24,306 nt of DNA from Euperipatoides rowelli. Its lineage: Eukaryota > Onychophora > Udeonychophora > Euonychophora > Peripatopsidae. The stretch is from NCBI GenBank assembly GCA_003024985.2, contig PXIH01S0009170.1. One strand, written 5' to 3'. The notes under the pieces are model-generated. The model worked only from the letters and a program-made list of their open reading frames with translations, made no database searches and was not told the DNA's origin. Both the position numbers and the translations under genes were made by a program. How positions within the stretch are numbered: position 1 is the first letter of the stretch; each line of letters begins with the position of its first letter. Positions 1 through 7,856 of the stretch are shown here, one piece after another.

Positions 1-91
1 GAGGGTGGGATTAAGGAGGAGAGTAGCATTAAGGCATAATGCAGGGAGAGAAGTTCTAAAATGGCCGGGCAACGCCGGGTACTTCAGCTAG
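1..91 (+). mobile_element. Helitron 3' terminus (5' part outside window)
   Basis: The sequence ends CTAG at 88-91 followed by T at 92, as expected of the CTRR 3' end of a Helitron inserted between A and T. About 10 bases before it lies a GC-rich imperfect stem, CCGGGC-AAC-GCCGGG at 65-79, in the place of the short hairpin that precedes Helitron ends. The DNA after base 92 changes sharply to AT-rich sequence. No Rep/helicase coding is visible, so whether the element was autonomous cannot be judged. It is a different family from the ~150 bp units at 1057-1518, which share the CTAG end but not the hairpin. Confidence 0.65.
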
Positions 92-390
92 TTATTTATA
101 ATTGCTTGAAACTTTATTTGAGAATCTAATTTTTATACTGTGAATTAAATTTCTTAATTTTAATTGTGTATAAGCATGAACTGTGTTTTACTGTAATAAT
201 CTACCAACATGAAATTTGAATTTGGCGTGTTATTTACAAACCAATAAAGTTTACTAAATGTCTCGAGATGTTATTAATCAATATGAAGACCATAAACAGT
301 ATCACTGTGAATCGAAGCTAACAAATCAGAACTATTAAAATTTGTATTATTAAATAAGAATTGATCGGACAATAATACTTCATTAATAAT
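92..390. other. AT-rich non-coding DNA
   Basis: No ORF, hairpin or repeat that I can support; the stretch is plain AT-rich sequence between the Helitron end and the possible exon at 391-509. Confidence 0.5.
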
Positions 391-509
391 TCACCGAGAA
401 TTCCTGCCTGTATTGAAATTAAACCCATGTTCAATCAAATTTAAGTCACCCAGGTCACCATCTTTTGGCTCTGACAAAGGCAAAGTTCTAGCCAGTTGAA
501 ATCCGAATC
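391..509 (-). CDS. possible terminal exon or gene relic, unidentified
   Basis: On the minus strand a pyrimidine-rich stretch ending ...CTAAGCAG (518-510) could be a splice acceptor. It is followed by two bases and 38 open codons, then TGA at 393-391. The peptide has a protein-like mix with acidic Asp/Gly/Leu and His/Gly/Phe/Asn portions (it contains LARTLPLSEPKDGDLGD) and is richer in G and C than its surroundings. I do not recognise the family. The starting phase (two bases completing a codon) does not fit the end of the 7846..7721 candidate, so it is not clearly part of the same gene. It may equally be a retroelement fragment. Confidence 0.3.
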
Positions 510-1056
510 CTGCTTAGACGAAGAAAGATTAAATTTCAAAGATGTAGATCTAATCAAGAGCCTGGTCTACAGCCTGATGAACCAGCCATGCCAGTACCTG
601 TTTAATGTTTTATTTAAACTTTTAAGAACAATAATCAACTAGGAAATCTGCCATAATATTTTGCCATTGACTTTATAATTTATGAACTTCACCATTTAAT
701 TTATTTTTAGATTCAGTTTCCTAGACTTCAGCAAACTACCGTACTCTTCTAAATCAGACACAGTACAGTACCCTACTTTTTTGGACTTTCTAAATTGTCT
801 GGCCAATTTATTATTTGAAAGAAAAATATGTAAATTTTTATGTATTTTTTTTTTGTGTGTGGGGGGNGGGGGGGGGGTTCTTCCATTGGCATATACAACA
901 TTTAAGCATTAGATTTATTTAGTGTGATATGTGTTTTATTAGTAAATTAAAAAGAAATTTTGTGACCATTTGTTCTATTAATTTATTCCATAAATCTGTA
1001 ATAAATATTTTTATTATATTGTAGAGGTTTAATTGTTTAAAAAAAAAAGTATGAAT
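510..1056. other. AT-rich non-coding DNA with a poly-G run and an ambiguous base
   Basis: No supportable gene. A T run, a short GT repeat and a G run lie at about 845-877. The G run contains an N at 867, so its true length is unknown. A plus-strand open stretch covers about 474-640 but has no clear splice signals and overlaps the minus-strand candidate. Confidence 0.5.
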
Positions 1057-1518
1057 GTAACTATAATAAAAAGCAAGTTAGGTCACTTTGGTCATGATGT
1101 CTGTCACGCTGCTCTGCCATCTTCTGCGGCGAGCCGATGATGCCCGAAAAAGTTTTTGCTCTATTTTCTGTCCATAGATGTCGCTGTATCTGTCATTTTT
1201 GATGGGCTTTTAAACTAGTCTAACTATAATAAAAGGCAAGTTTGGTCATGATGTCTGTCATGCTGTCGGCCATCTTCGGAGAGCCGATGACAGCCGAAGA
1301 TGTTTTTGCTCTATTTTCTGTCCATAGATGTCGCTGTATCTGTCATTTTTGATGGGCTTTTAAACTAGTCTAACTATAATAAAAGGCAAGTTTGGTCATG
1401 ATGTCTGTCATGCTGTCGGCCATCTTCGGAGAGCCGATGACAGCCGAAGATGTTTTTGCTCTATTTTCTGTCAATAGATGTCGCTGTATCCGTCATTTTT
1501 GACAGGCTTTTAAACTGG
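1057..1518 (+). mobile_element. Tandem array of three ~150 bp Helitron-like units
   Basis: Three head-to-tail units cover about 1057-1218, 1219-1368 and 1369-1518; the last two are exactly 150 bp and nearly identical. Units 2 and 3 begin TCTAACTATAATAAAAG. All three end in CTRR (CTAG at 1215 and 1365, CTGG at 1515), each followed by T. Just before the end is a short hairpin with a T-rich loop, clearest in unit 3 and in the copy at 14650. These are the marks of a non-autonomous Helitron. Each of units 2 and 3 also carries an internal hairpin, CATCTTCGG against CCGAAGATG (1271-1279 and 1294-1302 in unit 2). Unit 1 is older: its start lacks TC and it has small indels. The units are too short to code. 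Confidence 0.75.
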
Positions 1519-2392
1519 TAGTATTTATAATTTAAATAAAATATAATAAAAAAAAAAGATTTGTTGCTAAACTTTAAAAGGATGTTGGAATTCTATCTGT
1601 TTAAGCGTTGAGATAATTTTTTTTTTTCAGATCTTATCCTTAAGCATGTGGAGGTTGGCATAAATCCTTTCTCTTCCATCAGATTTGGAGATATGAGATT
1701 TTTTTTTAACAACATCCCTGCCACCCTTAATCTTCTGTCAATCATCATTTACTATAAATTAAATATTAGTTACACTATATTTTTTTAACCCTGCAGGCAT
1801 TAATAGAACAATTTTTAGGAGCTTAAAATATTAGTTTCTCCTATGGCTTTCAGAGTGTGTGACTTTTGGCGGTGTTCAGACTGTGGAAGTCTGAGTGGTG
1901 AACATCCTTTCCTGTCGACGCCAGGGAGTTTGAATATGGGCAGTTAGTTGTGTATTTCAGAAAATTTGGAATTTATCATGAATATTAGGAAAGAAAATTT
2001 GTTGGAAGTGTTTGTGGTGGAATGGTCATCAAACCTTCTCATCTACCAGTAAATGGATACATAGCCTACAAAACTATGACCTGTGTATATTGTATATATT
2101 CATTATATACACACACCACGCACAAACTGTATATAAATTTCAAAATTCTAGTTTCCAGGCTAGCAATAAGGTCTTTCAACTGTAAGGATTATGTTACTAA
2201 AACATTTTTTTCATGTTTTTTTAATATACTGTATAGCCTATTTTAAATGAAATATTGTCCTACATACTTCTGTATATCAAAACATATAAAATGACTTTCC
2301 CATAAATTTTATAATAAAGTTTTGTTGTATTATTTTAGTGCTTATTTATTTTTATAATTATTAAACGTTTATTTTTATATATATTTCAATAG
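1519..2392. other. AT-rich non-coding DNA
   Basis: No supportable gene. A poly-T tract ending in CAG at about 1619-1630 looks like a splice acceptor. It is followed by about 20 open codons, but no donor or stop context supports an exon. The plus-strand ORF at 2022-2246 is of AT-rich chance composition (Tyr, Ile, Phe and Cys rich). Confidence 0.4.
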
Positions 2393-2528
2393 GTTGAATC
2401 CCAAAATGCCTTCTACGAATGACACTGCAGAAACATCAAGCCAAAATGGCATGTTTGCCACTTCCCAAGCCCTAGTTCTGGATGCAAACTTGCCTACTGA
2501 AGGCAATTCACAGATATCATGTGGTTGA
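2393..2528 (+). CDS. possible terminal exon, unidentified protein tail
   Basis: A T-rich stretch ending ...TTTCAATAG (to 2392) could be a splice acceptor. It is followed by one base and 44 open codons, then TGA at 2526-2528. The peptide is polar and Ser/Thr/Asn/Gln rich (it contains MPSTNDTAETSSQNG), like a disordered C-terminus, and the stretch is less AT-rich than its flanks. The minus strand is also open across it (2599..2375), so the strand is not certain. No upstream partner exon was found and no domain is visible. It may be a retroelement fragment. Confidence 0.35.
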
Positions 2529-5160
2529 TGCTTGAACTTGTCAATTTTCACAATGCTTTTCACTTGAAAGTATATTCTGGATAGTTTTCCATTCAACATT
2601 GATTGGGAGAGGGTAAATGTAATCCTGAACCATACATATCCTTATTGAGATATGTTTTAGTGATCTTATGATAAGGATATAGTGAGAACTTAATTATTGT
2701 CTTTGTGAAAGTATTTTTCTTCTAAGGATTAAAGAGAATATTAGCTCTTTAAACAATAGAAATGTTGAATTTAAACTCTCTAAAACATTCCCTAAAGAAA
2801 AGCCATCTTTTAACTGGACTGAAAACATCTAAAATAGAAACTATATAAATCATCTAGGCTTGAATCAGAGTTGGTATGCTTCATTTTAGAGATGATTGGT
2901 TGAAGTTGGTGAGTTGTTCTGACATCAGGAGATACACTAAATATTATTCTCAAATTTATTGTGAAGCTTAAAGGTCTCACAAAATGGAATTTTTTTTAAG
3001 TTAAATGATTTAATTTTAAAGAATATTACTACAAAAAAAAAAAAAAAAGTTCCATTTGGTTACCCCCCCCCAAAAAAAAAAAAATGAGGGAAAAAAAATG
3101 AAATAATTGCATAAGCTGAGGATGTAACAGTCCTAACCTTGGCCCTAATCTGTCACAATTGGCCACAAGAGTTATAATAAACCATATATGATTGACAAGC
3201 GTTTAAATACAAGCAAATAATAAATGTACTTAATCATGAGTAAGACAACATAATAATAGAATCAACCTATTAATATGTAATAAATCATTTTATTCCATTT
3301 TAATAAAATATACTATTTCTGAAATACAGTGCAAGTTTTATATTTCAAAGTATCTGTCTAATAAATAATAAACTATTGCAAGACAACAGAGATACTGATT
3401 GACTCTGAAAGATAAGAATGGCTAAGTTAGGAAATAACAAATAATTAGAATGGCAAATACTAATTCATATAAAAAATATAATTGCTTATCAAAGTGATAA
3501 TTTTACCAAAATTGAATCCTACAATAAAAGAACATTTGACAATAGACATTTCCAAATTAATATTTCAAGCAAATGGCTTGAAACATTATCTGCTCTTCAA
3601 ACTATCCAGACTCCAGTTTGTCTAATCTACAACGCCATTTCAACCTACATAAAACTCTGGATGAATGGAAAGCACAGCAGAACCAGAATGTAATTACTTG
3701 CTAATGTCTTGAGAATCCGACCAGCTAATATAAAAGCCAGAATTATTCAGATGACCTTGTTCTAGCTTAAATTCAGGCTCACACTCTGTGGTCTAACCTC
3801 CTACTAAAATAGTCTTGCCAGACAACTTGCTAGATAAAACGCTATAATTGCTGCTTGGGCACTAGACAGCGGCTGATCCTGAAATCCAACAGACAGATCC
3901 ACAAACCTCTACGTATAGCCTACCCGCTTTCTGAGGTAGAAAAGACAGAAGGAAATTCAACCTCAAGTTACAAGAGCTAAGATATTATTAGCTGAAGCTA
4001 TCATATAAACTTTGGTAAGCGAACAATGAACATTTAGCTAGCTAATGCAAATTTCCATTCTAAGTTACAAATATATTTCCAGTGTTGCTCGTTCAAAATA
4101 TTTATGCATAATAATTGTTATTTATTTACAATTCCAAATATTATTGTGTTATAATAAACCATATTTGAATCGACTTCCAGTTTCCAAGTATTCATTCTGT
4201 GCACACACACTTTTACTAGATATACCAGCTCATCTATTGCAGTAAAGCTCAGATTCAGAAAACAAGCTAACAATGAAGGTTCCTTCCTAACAACTTACCT
4301 CATCCACACTGCATCTAGAAAAAGACCAAAATCATACCACAAGAACATTCCCGGTTACAAAATCATTTTAGGGGTTTGATACTATTTGTTGTCATTATTA
4401 GTTAATCTTATCAAAAAGCTATTGGAAACATATGGAAGAAGTAACAGACATTCATAAAAATATAAGTATTAACAAAAAATGCTTGTTTATTAAAATAATA
4501 GCATTCAGAATGTTGCCCATTGAGAAAATAAGATTACGGCTACATTACAAATCAAACAGTCAATTACCGCCTGAGGCAGGTTCAAATATTATTATTCTCT
4601 CTTTTCTCCTCACCTTTTTGATTAAAAAATTACAATACAAAAGGAATGGAGTTTATAGAGCAGTAAAAGAAAGATTAGTTTTAATTTTGAGTTCAAATGT
4701 TATTCATATGCAAAATGTTATTACAGATACAGTATATCGAAATCATGTTAGAAATTTAGTCTTTTTTTTAGCTCAGAATATTGTCATTCCTTTAGCCTGA
4801 ATTGATTTTTTTTTTGTTTTCAGAACATATCAAATAAATAGTATTTGTAAAATTTTAAGATTCTTTAAAAATAATTGATAAAGTATGTGTTAGTTTATTT
4901 ATTTAGCTATTAAAAAAAAAAAAACTTATGCATTTTATACCAAACTATTATAATATTGTAGAATCTTTACACTATATTATTGTTAAAAAAAAAAAAAATT
5001 CTGTCACAAAGAAATGTTATTTTATTACTTCAGTGAGGTTACAATATTTACAGATTATAAATATAAATTCATTTCTCTCTCGTACAAACTGCAACAGACA
5101 ATTTTTTTCTTACAGAAAAAAAAAAAAAGCCGAAAAAACATTCTGCATGTAGCCTACAAA
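2529..5160. other. Long AT-rich non-coding stretch
   Basis: No supportable gene. It holds homopolymer runs (A run near 3032-3048, C then A run at 3063-3083, T and A runs near 4807, 4911, 4986 and 5119) and a 17 bp direct repeat, GTTATAATAAACCATAT, near 3171 and 4148. DNA at about 3590-3960 is somewhat richer in G and C, but stops occur in all frames I followed. The ORF at 4432-4800 (122 codons) has Ile/Leu/Lys/Asn-rich composition, no recognisable domain and no convincing context. Confidence 0.4.
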
Positions 5161-5162
5161 GT

Positions 5163-5262
5163 CTAATTCGGGAAAAGGGTTTCCCGGATTCTAATTAGCG
5201 GCTGACTTGGTCGCAGAAGCACTGAGCGATCCGACTTTGACCGCTCGACTTGGCCCGCAGCC
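5163..5262. other. GC-rich structured island, possible ncRNA or repeat
   Basis: A ~100 bp GC-rich block stands out in very AT-rich DNA. It holds a hairpin at 5163-5198: inner stem CGGGAAA (5169-5175) with TTTCCCG (5180-5186), outer stem CTAATT (5163-5168) with AATTAG (5193-5198), separated by a bulge. Next comes GGCTG (5200-5204), which can pair with CAGCC (5258-5262) around an inner GAGCG (5224-5228)/CGCTC (5242-5246) stem. The layout could be a small structured RNA or the end of an unrecognised transposon. No A/B boxes, 5S rRNA or snRNA landmarks are seen. Confidence 0.35.
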
Positions 5263-5274
5263 TTTTATTATATT

Positions 5275-5821
5275 AAATGATATTCATAAAATATCAAAAT
5301 TATTTTGTGCTGAAGCTATTGTTCTGTTTTATTATTTTTCACAAGAATTTTATTTCATGGAAGGAATTTGAAAGGGGGGGGGGGGATCTGATGGATATTA
5401 TTTGAGAAATTTTTAGATGTTATTTAAAACATCTTTTGTTATTTTTAAACATATTTTCATAACTGCTAAAAATTTCAGCAAACAATAACCATTATTCATT
5501 ACCTCCCCCCCCCACCCCTTTTCATTTCTGGATAGGAAAAACAAAACAGAAAGGGCAATATTTACAAAACATGTGCAAAGTAGTGAAAATTAAAAAATGT
5601 ACAAGATGCAGATCTGCTGGGGTGCCACTTTGTGTTTGAGATGAATCTTGTACTTATAACAACCTCATATTTCATTACTAAAATAGATGTCACTAATTCT
5701 TGATATAAGCTCCATTTTGTGGACACTGGTAGTATATTTTTCAGAAGGAGCTAAAAGGCTTAACTTGGTCATTTCATTTTTACAAATTTACAATACATAT
5801 ATTAACTCTGTATGCACTACA
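5275..5821. other. AT-rich non-coding DNA with poly-G and poly-C runs
   Basis: No supportable gene. It contains a G run near 5375-5386 and a C-rich run near 5504-5518. Confidence 0.45.
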
Positions 5822-6592
5822 TAGGGGAGACATGAGTTAGTTTGGACAGGGTGATACATCAACACCTTTATATTTCTCTCCATATTGTTGCAACTGATCA
5901 TTTATTTTTCCCACCTTTTTACAAGTCTGCTTGTATTGCATATAATGTCTTGCACTCACACATGACAAAGTGAGTGAAAGTTTTTACTTTATAATATTTT
6001 CATCTCCTTCTAGTTGTGATTCAGATACTTCATTATATAAGAATTTCACTGCAACTTATTTTAAACATTTCTAAAGGTACTTAAAATAATGCTATGCAAA
6101 AATCAAAGCACCCATTTTAAAAAAAAAGGTATTAGCTGTTTTGTTAGGTCTCACTCACAGTGTTACATTGGCCAGATGTCCAATATATCCCCAATTTAGT
6201 TTTATTTTAAAATAATGTTCAATGTAACCCCATGTATGAGGATAGGTTGGACAATTCAAATTTTCTTCCTTCTAGTAATAGTTAGTTACTAAATTTAATT
6301 AAATTTAGTATTTTACACTATTTGAGTTATTCATTATCATTTTCTATCCATTAAAACTATCACCATGCTATGTTTAATGTGCATCCATGTATGGGGATAG
6401 GTTGGACAATGTACCTCTCTGCACTTTCCTCGACTCAGTTGTAGTAGGTAATGTAACACAAGTTTTTAGTAGTCAGATGATTAGTTCACATTCTGATTTA
6501 TCAAATGGTGCCAAATTCATAGCAATATGGCATTTAATAAGTTTAAGAAATTATGCATCAAAAATTGTCCAACCTATCCCCGGTCTCCCCTA
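5822..6592. mobile_element. TA-flanked TIR element (MITE-like, ~767 bp)
   Basis: The left end, TA (5822-5823) then GGGGAGAC, mirrors the right end, GTCTCCCC then TA (6591-6592). Beyond the perfect 8 bp the arms keep a further match, TTGGACA at the left and TGTCCAA at the right. The flanking TA dinucleotides fit a TA target duplication as made by Tc1/mariner-type transposases. Inside, a ~26 bp direct repeat containing GGATAGGTTGGACAAT lies at 6230-6255 and 6385-6410, with a partial inverted relative at about 6177-6192. These resemble subterminal transposase-binding repeats. There is no transposase ORF; the short ORF at 6387-6593 just reads through the repeats. Confidence 0.6.
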
Positions 6593-6664
6593 GGACTTGA
6601 ACCTTTACTTTAGAATAATATATCAAACAGCGAGCATTTTACCGCTCAGCCAGGCTCACAAGGT
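6593..6664 (-). repeat. tRNA-derived sequence (SINE head or pseudo-tRNA), truncated
   Basis: Read on the minus strand, an A-box-like segment, TGGCTGAGCGGTAAAATGC (about 6652-6634), is followed about 35 bases later by a B-box-like segment, GGTTCAAGTCC (about 6604-6594). Spacing and motifs match RNA polymerase III promoters of a class II (Leu/Ser-like) tRNA. No intact acceptor stem closes it, because the TIR element at 5822-6592 adjoins the B box. It is therefore a decayed SINE or pseudogene rather than a working tRNA. Confidence 0.6.
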
Positions 6665-7037
6665 TCTTAATTAATTTTTAAATAACTTTTTTTTTTCAAC
6701 CAAGTGGAACTAGTGTTTAAAGCGATTTTCTTTGAAAATAAATAAATTTGTTTTGTGTGACTTTTAAAATCCCTTTAGCTGCAATGTATATCAATTAGCA
6801 TTCAGCTAACTTTTTATTATTTGTGTAAGATAATTTGTTGCAATTTAGATTAAATTAATCTTAAGATAATCTAGTGTGTACATTGCTCCATTTTAAAGTC
6901 ATAGCAGAAAATACATCATGCTCAATAAATGAATTAGAACCCTATATATTAGAATAAATAAAGGATTAAATAATTATAAATTCTTTTTTTTTAATCATTA
7001 ATTTTTAATTGTCATACAATGGTAAATTTTTTATCTG
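6665..7037. other. AT-rich non-coding DNA
   Basis: Nothing supportable beyond T and A runs. Confidence 0.45.
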
Positions 7038-7154
7038 ATGTTTGTGATGAGTCTGCAGCATTTGGGCAGAATAGAAGACAATGGACAGCCAGTTGTTGTG
7101 GAAATTGATTCAATATTTCTACCACAAAGAAATGGAAACCTGGGCATCAGGTAA
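7038..7154 (+). pseudogene. Relic resembling an IS1595/Merlin (ISXO2-like) transposase core
   Basis: An open stretch of 38 codons ends at TAA (7152-7154). It contains RIEDNGQPVVVEIDS at about 7068-7112. This resembles the segment around the first catalytic Asp in ISXO2-like/Merlin transposases, typically I-G-G-x-x-x-x-V-E-I-D-E followed by a Lys/Arg-Tyr-Asn-x-Gly stretch; here RNGNLG follows. The Asp is kept, but the usual following Glu is Ser. The frame is lost before the expected WVFG block, so it is a broken fragment. An alternative is a host exon, since CTGCAG (7053-7058) and CAG|GTAATT (7148-7156) could be splice sites around 7059-7150. Confidence 0.4.
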
Positions 7155-7720
7155 TTTGTGGAGCCATATCATTACAAATGGATGATGTTAATATAAACAC
7201 CTTAACAATGTTGATATACAGAATATTTTACCCAAAATGAACTTTGTCAATCCAGAAGATTCTAAATTTGATATAGTATTCAAAATATAGAAATAGAGAA
7301 ATTTTGAGCTTTTTGCTCACCTTTTGTGCATTCGTGTAATTTATCAGGGAACAATAATGTTAAATAAACTTAATAAAACTTGGAAAAATGGTTTTATTGC
7401 AAATTTTAAATAGAAATAATTTACAACACTAAACTGTAGGCAGATAAATGGTTAAGCAAGATTAACCATTTATCTAATTAGTCTGGAATTAAGTATGAGG
7501 AGAATTCTAGAAGTCATAACACCTTATGCTCAACAATGCACTTTGAACAAATCTCCTAAGAGTTGTCAGGCAAGAAAATGTTTATGTGCAAAGCATGTCA
7601 TAAAACTTGCTTCTGCACTCATAAATCTTTAAAAGGATTGAGTGAGCAAATTTTATTCTTTATCTTGGCATGCTTTCAAAAGACCTGAAGGAGGAAAAAA
7701 AAATCTTAAAGTGAGAATGA
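7155..7720. other. Non-coding DNA with a perfect hairpin and a Cys-rich relic
   Basis: It holds the perfect 14 bp hairpin at 7442-7475. At about 7510-7633 an open plus-strand stretch contains KSCQARKCLCAK, a Cys spacing seen in Cys-rich tails of some invertebrate transposon proteins. It soon loses frame and ends at TAA. The similarity is short and uncertain. Confidence 0.3.
7442..7475. repeat. Perfect 14 bp inverted repeat
   Basis: AGATAAATGGTTAA (7442-7455) pairs perfectly with TTAACCATTTATCT (7462-7475) across a 6-base loop. There is no T-run that would make it a terminator, and it is too short for a typical miRNA precursor. Confidence 0.6.
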
Positions 7721-7846
7721 CTATGTTGTCTGTTTCATGAGTGAAAAAAAACTAAGAAAACTTCTGTTTGATGCAATTTCTCTCCCTTCTGCAGGGTGTA
7801 AATTAAAAAACGTAGAAGCACCCGCAGACTTTTCCCCTTCATAGTG
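7721..7846 (-). CDS. possible terminal exon of the minus-strand gene
   Basis: On the minus strand TTTATTTTAG (7856-7847) could be an acceptor. It is followed by 41 open codons and TAG at 7723-7721. The peptide starts HYEGEKSAGASTFFNLHPAE and ends in a Phe/Ser-rich tail. It begins in phase 0, which fits the phase-0 end of the exon at 13534..13389 if that exon uses its GTCAGT donor. There is no recognisable domain. The opposite strand also has an acceptor-like CTCTCCCTTCTGCAG (7782-7796), so chance is possible. Support is only openness, phase and composition. Confidence 0.35.
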   Translation of the reverse strand, partial: HYEGEKSAGASTFFNLHPAEGREIASNRSFLSFFSLMKQTT

Positions 7847-7856
7847 CTAAAATAAA

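Noticed and set aside
1631-1700. Possible exon after a poly-T/CAG acceptor
   Set aside because: About 20 open codons without a donor or stop in a convincing place; poly-T runs are common here.
4432-4800. 122-codon plus-strand ORF
   Set aside because: No domain or motif, AT-rich composition, no conserved start context; consistent with chance.
7442-7475. miRNA precursor or rho-independent terminator
   Set aside because: The stem is only 14 bp, AT-rich and without a T tail; too short for a precursor, and the DNA is eukaryotic.
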